DNA of 33,112 bases from an uncultured Porphyromonadaceae bacterium (GCA_947175295.1 CAMWMK010000034.1:1-33112), one strand, 5' to 3'. Counted from the first letter of the stretch, positions 15,202 to 24,551 are shown. Made by a program: numbers and translations. Notes: generated by a model from the letters alone, not told the origin.

Positions 15202-15520
15202 GCAATCGCGATTACATCCTATAGAGTGCCGCCTCCCCAGACACCCCCATCCGGAATCAAAAAAATTCCTGCTGAAGTAGGCGGACGCACGGGCTGTGCC
15301 CTCCCTACTGCACTGGCAAGCACCTTAGTTACAAGCACCCTCGTTAAATGAATCAATCATAGTTCTGAGATGGATTTTGCCCGATTCATCTTGGTGCGGA
15401 CACGCCTTTCAATAAGGACTCGACATGTTGTGATTTTACTATATAATTTCAATGATTCGTTTTGTTAATATATTGATATGTAATCTTATTGAGTATTTGT
15501 ACAGCTACTTTTTACGTATA
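15202..15520. other. intergenic region between the efflux pair and the PUL
   Basis: No gene is seen. Just after the efflux stop is a palindrome AATCGCGATT (15204-15213). CAAGCACCTTAGTTA (15319-15333) is followed directly by CAAGCACCCTCGTTA (15334-15348), a 15-base tandem repeat with 13 matches. ATGAATC (15350-15356) and GATTCAT (15383-15389) are inverted arms 26 bases apart. GTAGG...CCTAC flanks a GGGC/GCCC hairpin near 15276-15310, without a T-run. From about 15420 the DNA turns AT-rich toward the GH31 promoter. I see no clear terminator for the efflux operon. Confidence 0.5.
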
Positions 15521-15525
15521 TGGTG

Positions 15526-15556
15526 TTGGTTTGGATGTTTATAATTTATAATTTTG
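15526..15556 (+). promoter_or_regulatory. promoter of the GH31 unit
   Basis: TAATTTTG at 15549-15556 is a -7 box of the TAnnTTTG type, with TTGG at 15526-15529 nineteen bases upstream as a -33 element. Another TTTG (15530-15533) would give a short 15-base spacing. The untranslated leader to the GH31 ATG is about 65 bases. Confidence 0.65.
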
Positions 15557-15626
15557 CACTATAGAAATATTCTCCTTCCCGGTTTATATTCAAATGTGCT
15601 AATTTTAACAATCAAAATATATCATC

Positions 15627-18242
15627 ATGAAAAATCCAGCTATATTAAGGAGTCGTAGTCTGGCGATGTTTGGCACTGCGTTGGCGTGCATCGCTGTGCC
15701 CTTGCCGGGAGTTGCGGAGAGTCCTGTAGCGAAAAATGAGGCAACGGTAATTGCTGGCAACACACGCTTCACTATACTGACTCCGGAGCTTATACGCATT
15801 GAGTACAGTGATGTAGGTGTTTTCGAAGATCGAGCTACCTTTACCATACAGAACCGGGAAATGGAGGATGTTGTGGAATTTCAAAAGACTGAAGATGATG
15901 ATTTCCTATATTTGGAGACCGACTGTCTGAGACTGAAGTATCGTAAAGGAACGAATCCAAAGACTCTTCCTGCCTCATCCAAGAACCTGACGATTTCAGT
16001 TAAGAACGGAGATAAGACAGAGGTTTGGTATCCGGGCAAGCCCGATCCATTGAATCTAAAGGGTACGTGCCGTACGCTCGATGGAAGCAATGGTGATAAT
16101 AAACGTGTAGAACTTGAAAACGGTCTGATCTCACGTTCTGGATGGTCTGTAATTGATGATTCATGGACAGCTGTACGTCCTGATGGCAGCCGTTCATTTG
16201 CTCTTGTCCCTGACAGCGTTGTCGGCTACGATTGGTGGACTGTACGTAAAGATCCGTATGCTATGGATATGTATTTCCTTGGCTATGGTAAGAATTATAA
16301 AAAGGCAATATCTGATTATACTAAGATTGCAGGTAAGATTCCATTGCCACCGGCTTATGTGTTCGGGTACTGGTATAGTAAATATGCCTCTTATTCTGCT
16401 GAAGATTACCGTCAGATTATGTCGGATCTCGCAGACAATGAAATTCCGGCAGATGTCATGATTCTCGATATGGACTGGCATTGGAACGGTGATAGTGCCA
16501 GTCATTCGGATGGTATCGGAGGATGGACAGGATGGTCGTGGAACACCAATCTTATTCCGGAGCCAGAGAAACTCCTTTCCGATATGCATGACAGAGGTTT
16601 CCATATATCTCTCAATCTTCATCCCGCAGATGGTATCGATAGCCATGAGTCTCCGGAATATTATCAAGCAATGACATCCGATCTTGGTGGGAGATATAGC
16701 GTCGGCAACCGTATAGAATGGAACTTAGACTATCCTGACTTTACGAATTCATTTTTCAATAATGTGATTCGTGACCATGAGAAGGAAGGAGTCGACTTCT
16801 GGTGGATTGACTGGCAACAGCATCTTACAAGTCCGAATACTTCCGGATTAGGTGAGACTTTTTGGTGTAACTATGTGTTTTTCAATGATATGAAGGTTAA
16901 TCGTCCGGATCGTAGACCGGTGATATTCCATCGTTGGGGTGGTCTTGGCAGCCATCGGTATCAGATTGGCTTTTCAGGTGATGCCTGCATCAATTTCCCG
17001 ACATTGGCTTTCCAGCCTTATTTCACCGCGACGTCTTCCAATGTAGGATATGCCTATTGGGGTCACGACTTGGGCGGCCATGTGGTCTCTGATGAGAATG
17101 CGGTCAACGATCCGGAGCTCCTTCTGCGTTGGATTCAGTTTGGTGTGTTTACTCCGATCTTTCGCACTCACGCCTCAAATGATGATCGAATTGAACGCAG
17201 AATCTGGAAATTTCCAAATTTCCAAGACATATTGAAGGCTGTCCGTCTTCGTTATTCACTGTTTCCCTATATCTATACGGCAGCCCGGGAGACGTATGAT
17301 ACAGGCATAGGTATGTGTCGTCCGCTCTACTATGAGTATCCTGATGAAGAGGAGGCATATCAGTATGAGGGAGAATATTTCTTTGGTGACGATATCCTTG
17401 TCGCACCTATTACGGAGCCCGCCGTCGATGGAGTTATGAGCAAGAAGGAAATATGGTTTCCGGAGGGGAACTGGTGGTCAGTCTCTGCGGATCAGCTTAT
17501 CGAGGGACCATGTGTAATGACGATGGAGTTTGCAGCGGATCAGATACCTTACTTTTATCGAGAAGGATCGGTGATTCCTCTCAACCCATCGGATGTACGC
17601 AGTGTGATGGATCCCTACTCTGCGATTGTTCTTGAAGTCGTGGCTGGAAAAGAAGGTAAAGGTCGGCTATATGAGGATAAAGGCGATCATAGTGACTATG
17701 ATGAGATCTATGCCCATACGGAAATAGTGCATAATGTCGATGACAGTACTGAGGAATATATCATAATGCCGCGCAGCGGTATTGACGAGGATCTGGTTGC
17801 TACCCGAAAGTGGACAATTAATATACGTAATGCCGGCAGCCCGGAAGACATCATGCTTAATGGTATCCGGATTTCCGAAGGTAGTTGGCGGTATGATGCT
17901 GAAAAGAGACTACTGACTGTGGATATTCCCGAGATGTCTTGTTCTGAGAAAATTGAACTCATAGTGAGGTATTCCGATTTCTCCGGTAGTGTTAAGGTTA
18001 TCGACCGAGGTTCTCCGTCAGTGAGCTTTGATGTGAACACCTCTACTTTGTCAGCAGACTTCGGTGAATGCTGTCGGTCAGTCGTTCTTTCTCTTTACAA
18101 TCCTGTAGGAGAGCGGTGCCTGAATAGGGTGTTTTCTAATGTGGAGTGCATAAGGGAGGATCTTAGCAGGCTCGCCGGGTCTGTATATATATGTCAGCTT
18201 ACTGCCGACGATAGGAATCATATTACAAAAATCTTTAAATAA
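15627..18242 (+). CDS. secreted GH31 alpha-glycosidase with type IX-like C-terminal tail
   Basis: The 871-residue enzyme has a cleavable signal peptide (cut near A30), the N-terminal GH31 beta domain, a TIM barrel (about 240-580) and C-terminal beta domains. The barrel contains LDMDWHWN (280-287), the predicted nucleophile D395 in WWIDWQQ, and the predicted acid/base D452 in GFSGDA after HRWGGLGSHRY. The GH31 nucleophile motif is usually WxDMNE; WWIDWQQ marks a distinct group, so activity cannot be fixed from the family alone. An alpha-glucoside is likeliest given the GH97 in the locus, but alpha-galactoside or GalNAc activity is not excluded. The last 55 residues (VVLSLYNPVGERC... ending AGSVYICQLTADDRNHITKI) resemble a type A type IX secretion signal. 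It is followed 12 bases later by a SusE/F-like gene. Confidence 0.9.
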   Translation: MKNPAILRSRSLAMFGTALACIAVPLPGVAESPVAKNEATVIAGNTRFTILTPELIRIEYSDVGVFEDRATFTIQNREMEDVVEFQKTEDDDFLYLETDCLRLKYRKGTNPKTLPASSKNLTISVKNGDKTEVWYPGKPDPLNLKGTCRTLDGSNGDNKRVELENGLISRSGWSVIDDSWTAVRPDGSRSFALVPDSVVGYDWWTVRKDPYAMDMYFLGYGKNYKKAISDYTKIAGKIPLPPAYVFGYWYSKYASYSAEDYRQIMSDLADNEIPADVMILDMDWHWNGDSASHSDGIGGWTGWSWNTNLIPEPEKLLSDMHDRGFHISLNLHPADGIDSHESPEYYQAMTSDLGGRYSVGNRIEWNLDYPDFTNSFFNNVIRDHEKEGVDFWWIDWQQHLTSPNTSGLGETFWCNYVFFNDMKVNRPDRRPVIFHRWGGLGSHRYQIGFSGDACINFPTLAFQPYFTATSSNVGYAYWGHDLGGHVVSDENAVNDPELLLRWIQFGVFTPIFRTHASNDDRIERRIWKFPNFQDILKAVRLRYSLFPYIYTAARETYDTGIGMCRPLYYEYPDEEEAYQYEGEYFFGDDILVAPITEPAVDGVMSKKEIWFPEGNWWSVSADQLIEGPCVMTMEFAADQIPYFYREGSVIPLNPSDVRSVMDPYSAIVLEVVAGKEGKGRLYEDKGDHSDYDEIYAHTEIVHNVDDSTEEYIIMPRSGIDEDLVATRKWTINIRNAGSPEDIMLNGIRISEGSWRYDAEKRLLTVDIPEMSCSEKIELIVRYSDFSGSVKVIDRGSPSVSFDVNTSTLSADFGECCRSVVLSLYNPVGERCLNRVFSNVECIREDLSRLAGSVYICQLTADDRNHITKIFK

Positions 18243-18254
18243 GCCTTCCCTGAA

Positions 18255-19556
18255 ATGAAAGTAATGTATTGTATAATGGCTCTATTGGGAATCACACTGC
18301 AGGCTTCGGCCTGGAATGATACGTATAATTCCATAGAATTGACACAGCTGTATATAGTAGGAGATGCAGTTCCTAAAGGATGGGATCTCGGAGGAGCGGA
18401 GGCTATGCACCGGATATATGAAGGTGTCTTTGAGTGGACTGGACATCTGTTGGCCGGAAAGGAATTCAAATTCATGAACACCAATGATGCATGGCAGCGT
18501 CATATAGTCGGCACTGAGGCCGGACTGTATGTAGATAAGGACGAGGTTTATCCACTACGCTTCCATTCCACCGGATCACTACCGGAGGAGCTCGACATGA
18601 AGTTTCATGTCGCGGATACAGGAGACTATACTGTGTATGTCGATCTGAATGCGATGCGAATGAAGATTACGGATGTGGAAGTTTCCGCTCAATGGCCTGA
18701 TCGGTTCTATATCACTGGCTCAGCTATAGGAGGAAATGTAGTTGAGATTCCGGCAGCAGCCGACGTCGAACATAAAATCGTATTGAAATTGAATCCAGGA
18801 GCAGTCAGGATAATGGATACTCCTGCCGAGACTCCCCATACCCATTATTATCGTCCACTACTCGAAGATGTGGACATTCAATTCGGCAAGGGGTATTATG
18901 CTCCATTGTATGAGAGTGTCGGCGAGCCTGTATCTGGTTGGAATGTGACTTTGGGAGGCGATTATGCCCTGTATTTAGACAGGAGGTCAAAGACCTATTG
19001 CTTTCAAAGATATAGACCCCATAAGGTTCTGTATCTTGTAGGTGGCTGCTGTCAACGGGCCTGGAACTATTGGGACGAAGACAATTGTAGGTTTTATCCC
19101 AGCCCCGATGATCCTGATGTGATGGTGTGGAAAGGAGAGCTCAGGATAGGTTGGGACAAGAGCAACGGCAATCCGCCCGAGCCTGATAAATTCAAAATCC
19201 TTACAGCACAGGACTGGTCGATGGATACTTATCACCCCTATTATGCCGATGCTGATGCAGTCGGAGTTTCGTGTGCCAGAGTTATGGGAGGAGACGATAT
19301 CAAATGGACAATCGATCAGGATGGCTATTATTGTCTTGAACTCAATACCCGCACTGAAACCCTTACCGGCACGTTGCTGGATTCTTATCCGATTATGGCT
19401 GAGCCTGTAGATACAGAAGAAGTATCGTCCACAACCATGACATTCAAGGGTAAAACTATATATTTCAATTATCAAGGCATAGTGGTAGATGACGGATTCA
19501 AAGGGGCTGTGATAGCAGTAAGTCCTTCTGGATGCAGAAAAATATTAAAGCGATAG
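18255..19556 (+). CDS. secreted SusE/SusF-like carbohydrate-binding protein
   Basis: The 433-residue protein has a signal peptide cut near A19 and no lipobox. It has SusE/F-type beta-sandwich modules: the first starts LYIVGDAVPKGWDLG (about 35-49) with GKEFKFMNTNDAW, a middle one follows FYITGSAIGGNVVEI, and a third follows VLYLVGGCCQRAWNYW with PDKFKILTAQDWSMD. Such domains bind starch or related glucans at the cell surface. The last 40 residues (IYFNYQGIVVDDGFKGAVIA to RKILKR) resemble a short type IX-like tail. It is co-transcribed with GH31 and precedes the DUF6377 regulator. Confidence 0.75.
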   Translation: MKVMYCIMALLGITLQASAWNDTYNSIELTQLYIVGDAVPKGWDLGGAEAMHRIYEGVFEWTGHLLAGKEFKFMNTNDAWQRHIVGTEAGLYVDKDEVYPLRFHSTGSLPEELDMKFHVADTGDYTVYVDLNAMRMKITDVEVSAQWPDRFYITGSAIGGNVVEIPAAADVEHKIVLKLNPGAVRIMDTPAETPHTHYYRPLLEDVDIQFGKGYYAPLYESVGEPVSGWNVTLGGDYALYLDRRSKTYCFQRYRPHKVLYLVGGCCQRAWNYWDEDNCRFYPSPDDPDVMVWKGELRIGWDKSNGNPPEPDKFKILTAQDWSMDTYHPYYADADAVGVSCARVMGGDDIKWTIDQDGYYCLELNTRTETLTGTLLDSYPIMAEPVDTEEVSSTTMTFKGKTIYFNYQGIVVDDGFKGAVIAVSPSGCRKILKR

Positions 19557-19594
19557 TCCAATCGGCAGACACACCGATAAATCCACACAATCAA

Positions 19595-19626
19595 TTTGGA
19601 TGTTTTATAAAATTTTCTTAATTTTG
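19595..19626 (+). promoter_or_regulatory. near-leaderless promoter of the DUF6377 regulator
   Basis: TTTG at 19595-19598 and TAATTTTG at 19619-19626 are separated by exactly 20 bases, a textbook Bacteroidota promoter. The ATG at 19635 is only 8 bases beyond the box, so transcription would start at or within a few bases of the start codon. Confidence 0.75.
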
Positions 19627-19634
19627 TAAACGAA

Positions 19635-21305
19635 ATGATTATGCGCCTTAAGATACTGATACTGTCATTATGTTTTCTATATGTCGGTGTGTCATCGGCA
19701 TATGAAAAGGTCTCGACTGATTCTCTGATGAAGCAGTTGGATGAGGTTATAGCCAATCGGTCTGTCTATCTTGGTCAGAAGGAATTGCGACTCAGGGAAC
19801 TGCGTATCGAGTGCGATAATGCGGCTGACGACAGGTCTTGCTTCGACGCTCTCAATCACCTTTATGATGAATACCATTCCTTCAATGCCGACTCTGCATA
19901 TAACATCAGTAAGCGCCAGGAGGCCATAGCCAAGCGTGTCGGAGATCCTTGTCTGGTGGCTCAGGCGCGTATGAACCGAGCCAGCATACTCAGTGCCACC
20001 GGCATGTATCATGAGACTATTGATCTGCTTGACTCGATAAAGATAGAGGAGATACCTCAATACCTCCAGCCTTACTATTTTCATATAAAGCGTACTGTAT
20101 ATGGACGACTTGCTGATTTCGCAGCCTTTGGATCGGAAAGGGAGACCTATACGCGCCTGACCAATATGTATCGTGACTCAATTATGGATGCCAACGACCA
20201 AAGTTCGTTGGCCCATATAATCACGAAAGCAGACTACTTGAATGTCAACGGACAACCTCAGGATGCTGTAAAGCTTCTCGTCAAATTCATGACAGACAAT
20301 AACCTTTCCGAACATGAAAAGGCTATTTGTGCATGGACTCTTTCCGAATCATATGCCAGACTTGGCGACAAGGAAAAGCGAAAGGAGCAGCTTCTTATTT
20401 CCTCTATTTCCGATCTGCGTTCGTCAGTAAGGGAGTATATGTCGCTTCGTGAGCTCGCATTGCTGCTCTATGAGGAAGGCGATCTTGGGAGAGCCCATAA
20501 GTTTATGTCGATCGCCATAGATGATGCTACGAAATGCAATGCCCGTCAGCGTATAGTGGAACTTAACGACTCATTTCCAAAGATCAACAGTATATATGTC
20601 GATACGGTAGAAAGGCAAAAGGATTCGCTTAAAAGGACTATATGGATAATAACGTTGCTTTCGCTGATTCTTCTGGTCTTGATTTTCCTCATGCGCAAGC
20701 AGATGCTGAAGACGGCTAAGGCTCGGCAGGAGATTGAGGTGGCATACAGGCAACTGAATGAAGTCACAGAGGAGTTGCGGAAGTCTAATGAAAGCCTTTG
20801 TGAGGCCAACAATTCCATAGCTGAGATCTCAGAATTGAAGGAAGTCTATATTGGAAGATATATGGATCAGTGTCTGATATATATAGATAAGCTTGATTCC
20901 TACCGGAAGTCTATCGGCAAGCTACTGTCATCCAATAAGGTGGATGATCTTAAGAAACTTGTGAAGTCCACTTCCATGATTGATGACGACCTAAAGGCCT
21001 TCTATGAGCAGTTTGATAAGACATTTCTGAGTTTGTTTCCTACCTTCGTAGAGGATTTCAATCATCTTCTTTTGCCGGAAGAGGCCATTGTTCCTAAGAG
21101 GGTAGGATCCTTAAATACGGAACTTCGTATTTTTGCGCTGATAAGGCTCGGCATCACCGACAGCGACAGCATAGCTAAGTTTCTAAGATATTCACTGACC
21201 ACAATCTACAACTATCGTACGAAGGTCAGAAACAAAGCTGCGGGAGACCGCGGCAGACTGGAGGCTGAGGTTATGAAAATCGGACGGTCAAGACATATTG
21301 AATGA
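19635..21305 (+). CDS. DUF6377 membrane-bound TPR-type regulator of the PUL
   Basis: The 556-residue protein has a signal peptide or anchor (residues 1-22), a periplasmic helical-repeat domain of about 310 residues (TPR-like), a transmembrane segment at about 335-354 (TIWIITLLSLILLVLIFLMR), a cytoplasmic coiled coil (about 358-410) and the DUF6377 C-terminal domain with an HTH-like end (LGITDSDSIAKFLRYSLTTI then YNYRTKVRNK). DUF6377 proteins sit beside SusCD loci and are thought to sense sugars in the periplasm and activate the PUL. Its own promoter and terminator frame it as a single-gene unit. An alternative start is the ATG at 19641. Confidence 0.85.
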   Translation: MIMRLKILILSLCFLYVGVSSAYEKVSTDSLMKQLDEVIANRSVYLGQKELRLRELRIECDNAADDRSCFDALNHLYDEYHSFNADSAYNISKRQEAIAKRVGDPCLVAQARMNRASILSATGMYHETIDLLDSIKIEEIPQYLQPYYFHIKRTVYGRLADFAAFGSERETYTRLTNMYRDSIMDANDQSSLAHIITKADYLNVNGQPQDAVKLLVKFMTDNNLSEHEKAICAWTLSESYARLGDKEKRKEQLLISSISDLRSSVREYMSLRELALLLYEEGDLGRAHKFMSIAIDDATKCNARQRIVELNDSFPKINSIYVDTVERQKDSLKRTIWIITLLSLILLVLIFLMRKQMLKTAKARQEIEVAYRQLNEVTEELRKSNESLCEANNSIAEISELKEVYIGRYMDQCLIYIDKLDSYRKSIGKLLSSNKVDDLKKLVKSTSMIDDDLKAFYEQFDKTFLSLFPTFVEDFNHLLLPEEAIVPKRVGSLNTELRIFALIRLGITDSDSIAKFLRYSLTTIYNYRTKVRNKAAGDRGRLEAEVMKIGRSRHIE

Positions 21306-21330
21306 CGGAAATTATTATAAAATTTTGAGT

Positions 21331-21357
21331 ATCCCCATAATAAAATGGGGATTTTTT
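21331..21357 (+). terminator. strong rho-independent terminator of the regulator gene
   Basis: ATCCCCAT (21331-21338) and ATGGGGAT (21345-21352) form an 8-bp perfect stem with a 6-base loop, followed by a T-run (21352-21357). It lies 26 bases after the DUF6377 stop and insulates the SusC promoter. Confidence 0.9.
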
Positions 21358-21429
21358 GTTGAAACGACTTTATTATCACTACATAAATGTAGGGTATGTG
21401 GATATGTAAATAATTTAAAATCAGCGCTA

Positions 21430-21497
21430 TGGATATTTTGATCCACTATATTTTCAGTTTGAGGCGTTGACGGGTTCTGATTATATTGCTAACTTTG
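21430..21497 (+). promoter_or_regulatory. promoter of the SusCD operon with an upstream dyad
   Basis: TAACTTTG (21490-21497) with TTGA (21467-21470) 19 bases upstream forms the promoter; the leader to the SusC ATG is about 40 bases. Upstream, TGGAT (21430-21434) and ATCCA (21441-21445) form a dyad around -57, where an activator could bind. The dyad is short, so its role is speculative. Confidence 0.6.
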
Positions 21498-21540
21498 CAT
21501 CGGAAACAAAACTAACCACGAACTAATTATTACAAATCCA

Positions 21541-24531
21541 ATGGCAAACATTAAAAGCAAAATTAAGTACTTACTTATGTCGCTGTTTTTGACGACTTGT
21601 TGGCAGATGATGTCAGCACAGAAGATCAGCATCAGTGGCATAGTGACTGACACTAACGGCGACCCTCTGATAGGGGTAAGTGTTATGGTGACCAGTACTA
21701 ATATTGGTACCGCTACAGACTTTGATGGAAAGTACACGCTGGAGGCTGATGCGAAGGGAAAGCTTAAGTTCTCTTATGTCGGCTTTCAGACAGTGGAGGA
21801 GTCGATCAACGGACGAACAGACATTGATGTAAGGTTGAAGGAGGATTCCGAACTCCTTGATGAAGTCGTTGTCATCGGCTACGGCACCATGGACAAGAAG
21901 GAACTGACGTCTGCGATTTCTCATGTCGGAGAAAAGGATTTTCTGACAGTCAGTTCACTGGATCCGACGATGATGATACAAGGTAAGGTGCCTGGTGTCT
22001 CGATCACCAACACCGGAGCCGGCGATCCCAACAATCAGGCAAGCATTCAGATCCGGGGAGTGTCATCACGTTCGGCAGGCCTCGGACCGCTTATCGTGAT
22101 TGATGGAGTTCCCGGGGGTAATCTCACCAATATAAATCCTAATGATATAGCATCATTCGATATCCTTAAGGACGGCGCTGCATCGGCAATCTACGGCACA
22201 CGGGGCTCCAATGGTGTGATTCTTGTCACCACCAAGAAAGGAAGCAAAGATGGAGCCGTACATACGTCCTATTCTGGCACTGTATCCTGGGATAAGGCTA
22301 TCAGGGACTTGAAGATGCTCAGTGCTCAGGAATACCGCGATGTCCGTCTTGGATGGGGCGACAGAGGAGTGGATCTTGGTGGTGATATCGACTGGTTTGA
22401 TGCCGTAAGCCGTACGGGTTTCAGCCATAAGCATACCATCACCCTTAGGGGGGGAAACGATCGCAGTAACTATCGCGTAAGCGCCGACTACCGGAAGGCA
22501 AACGGTATCGACCTTCGCTCCAACCGAGAGGAATACGGTGCGCGGGCATCGGTAATGCATACTACCAAGGGAGGCCTTTTTACGATTAACCTTAATATCG
22601 CTCCGCGCATCATCTATCGGGATCAGGCCGATTGGAGTGTATTTCAGAAGGCCCTTGAGGTAAATCCGACTACTCCTCTGATGAATCCGGAGAACCCTGC
22701 GCAGTACTATAACTTCTTCGGGCAGATTGCAGGGAGTAATCCTGTCGAGAGCCAGCTGATTGAGAAAGACCACGCCGACACTAAACTCCTTGACTGGGAT
22801 GGAAGTGTCAGATTGAATATTCTTCCATTGCTTGCTAAAAACTCTGACAGCGATTATAATCTCTCCACTCAGATCATGTTTGCCGATCATCAGTATGACA
22901 ATAACAATACCTACTTCCGTCCTTCCACAAGCACAGCCTCGGTCAATGACGGACATGAAGGAGTGGCGTCACGCTCATATTCGAAGGAGAGGCAGAATGT
23001 GCTTGAATGGCTTGTCAACTACAGTACCCGTATCGCAGACAGGCACAACATAAAGGCTATGGTCGGATATTCCTATCAGTATTCGCAGTATTCTGGCTTC
23101 AACGCTGAAAATAAGGACTTCCCCAACGATGGTCTCGGTGCAGACAATCTCGGTTCCGGAGAATGGGCTAAGGAGGAAGGTGAGGTTATGATGGGCAGTT
23201 ATAAAAACGATGCAAAACTCATAGCGTTTTTTGGTCGTGTAAGCTATGACTATAAGGGAAAGTACCTTTTTACCGCTTCTCTGCGCCATGAGGGTAGCTC
23301 AAAGTTCGGAAAAAACCATAAGTGGGGCGATTTCCCTGCAGTATCAGCAGGTTGGCGTATCTCTGAAGAACCATTTATGGAAGACGTCAAGTGGATCAAT
23401 GACCTTAAGGTGCGTGCCGACTATGGAGTCACGGGCAATCAGGACTTCGGCAGTTATCTGTCGATCAATACGATGAGCGGCTTTGGATACTATTACTACA
23501 ATGGTAAAGTCTTTCAGGTATGGGGTCCGGGAAAGAACGTCAATCCTGACCTGAAATGGGAGAAAGGCAAGAACTGGAACATAGGCCTTGACTTTTCATT
23601 ACTCCACAATAGGATCTATGGTTCGTTAAATTACTTCAGCCGTCGACAGCAGGATTTGCTTGGTTATTACAAAGTGCCGGTTCCACCCAACATCCATGAT
23701 GAGACATTTGTCAATGTAGGCACCATGAAGAATACCGGTTTTGAATTGGACTTGAATTTCAATGTCGTCGACACGAAAGACTTCTCCTATGGTTTCGGTG
23801 TGATCGGGACATGGATGAAAAATAAGTTCGTAGACTTCAGTAACTCTGAATATGTTGGTCAGGATTACTATAATGTATGCGGCACATCTGATCCCTATCC
23901 TTACTACAACCTTCAGCGTATTGAGAAAGGTAAATCTCTCGGTAATTTCTATATGTGGCGCTACGCAGGTATTACCTCTGGGGGTGAGTGGCTGATATAT
24001 GATAAGGACGGCGATATCATACGTGCTTCTCAGGGCACCGACGAAGACCGCAGCATCGTGGGCAACGGCATGCCGAAGTTCACTTTGTCTACCAGTCATA
24101 ACTTCACTTACCGGAATTTTGATCTTGCCCTTTTCTTCAGAGGAGCTTTCGGATTTGACATCTTCAATATCCACGACTTTTATTACGGCACACGCAACTT
24201 TACTGGAAATGTGCTTCACAAGGCTTACGGCAAGAATTTCGATATCTCGCCGGATACGCCAAATGTAGTGACCGACTATTTCCTCGAAAGGGGAGATTAC
24301 TTCAAACTCGATATGCTGACGCTTGGCTATACCATCAAACTTTCAAAATGTCGTTTTCTTGACCGTATCCGTCTGTTCGGAACAGTGAAGAATGTGTTTA
24401 CTTTGACTAAGTTTAGCGGTATGGATCCATCGTCATATCAGGTCAACGGTCTTGAACCCGGTGCACAGGGTAGCCGCTCATACTATCCGTCTACCCGTCA
24501 GTTTATAGCAGGACTTCAGGTTGACTTCTAA
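21541..24531 (+). CDS. susC: SusC/RagA-type TonB-linked outer membrane transporter
   Basis: The 996-residue protein has a signal peptide (cut near A26-Q27), a carboxypeptidase-D regulatory-like domain (about 27-105, ISGIVTDTNGDPLIGVSVMV to FSYVGFQTVEES), a plug domain (about 110-225, with VVVIGYGTMDKKELTSAIS and IQIRGVSSRSAGLGPLIVI, DGV and the AIYGTRGSNGVILVTTKKG motif), and a beta-barrel ending in YYPSTRQFIAGLQVDF. It imports oligosaccharides with TonB energy together with SusD, whose gene starts 20 bases downstream. The symbol indicates family; the substrate is not starch-proven. Confidence 0.95.
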   Translation: MANIKSKIKYLLMSLFLTTCWQMMSAQKISISGIVTDTNGDPLIGVSVMVTSTNIGTATDFDGKYTLEADAKGKLKFSYVGFQTVEESINGRTDIDVRLKEDSELLDEVVVIGYGTMDKKELTSAISHVGEKDFLTVSSLDPTMMIQGKVPGVSITNTGAGDPNNQASIQIRGVSSRSAGLGPLIVIDGVPGGNLTNINPNDIASFDILKDGAASAIYGTRGSNGVILVTTKKGSKDGAVHTSYSGTVSWDKAIRDLKMLSAQEYRDVRLGWGDRGVDLGGDIDWFDAVSRTGFSHKHTITLRGGNDRSNYRVSADYRKANGIDLRSNREEYGARASVMHTTKGGLFTINLNIAPRIIYRDQADWSVFQKALEVNPTTPLMNPENPAQYYNFFGQIAGSNPVESQLIEKDHADTKLLDWDGSVRLNILPLLAKNSDSDYNLSTQIMFADHQYDNNNTYFRPSTSTASVNDGHEGVASRSYSKERQNVLEWLVNYSTRIADRHNIKAMVGYSYQYSQYSGFNAENKDFPNDGLGADNLGSGEWAKEEGEVMMGSYKNDAKLIAFFGRVSYDYKGKYLFTASLRHEGSSKFGKNHKWGDFPAVSAGWRISEEPFMEDVKWINDLKVRADYGVTGNQDFGSYLSINTMSGFGYYYYNGKVFQVWGPGKNVNPDLKWEKGKNWNIGLDFSLLHNRIYGSLNYFSRRQQDLLGYYKVPVPPNIHDETFVNVGTMKNTGFELDLNFNVVDTKDFSYGFGVIGTWMKNKFVDFSNSEYVGQDYYNVCGTSDPYPYYNLQRIEKGKSLGNFYMWRYAGITSGGEWLIYDKDGDIIRASQGTDEDRSIVGNGMPKFTLSTSHNFTYRNFDLALFFRGAFGFDIFNIHDFYYGTRNFTGNVLHKAYGKNFDISPDTPNVVTDYFLERGDYFKLDMLTLGYTIKLSKCRFLDRIRLFGTVKNVFTLTKFSGMDPSSYQVNGLEPGAQGSRSYYPSTRQFIAGLQVDF

Positions 24532-24551
24532 TTCTTGAAAAAATCATCTAT

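Noticed and set aside
15276-15310. Possible terminator after the TolC-type gene
   Set aside because: A GTAGG...CCTAC / GGGC...GCCC structure exists but no T-run follows, so I could not call it a terminator.
19561-19578. ATCGG/CCGAT hairpin after the SusE/F-like gene
   Set aside because: Five base pairs without a T-run; too weak to call a terminator.
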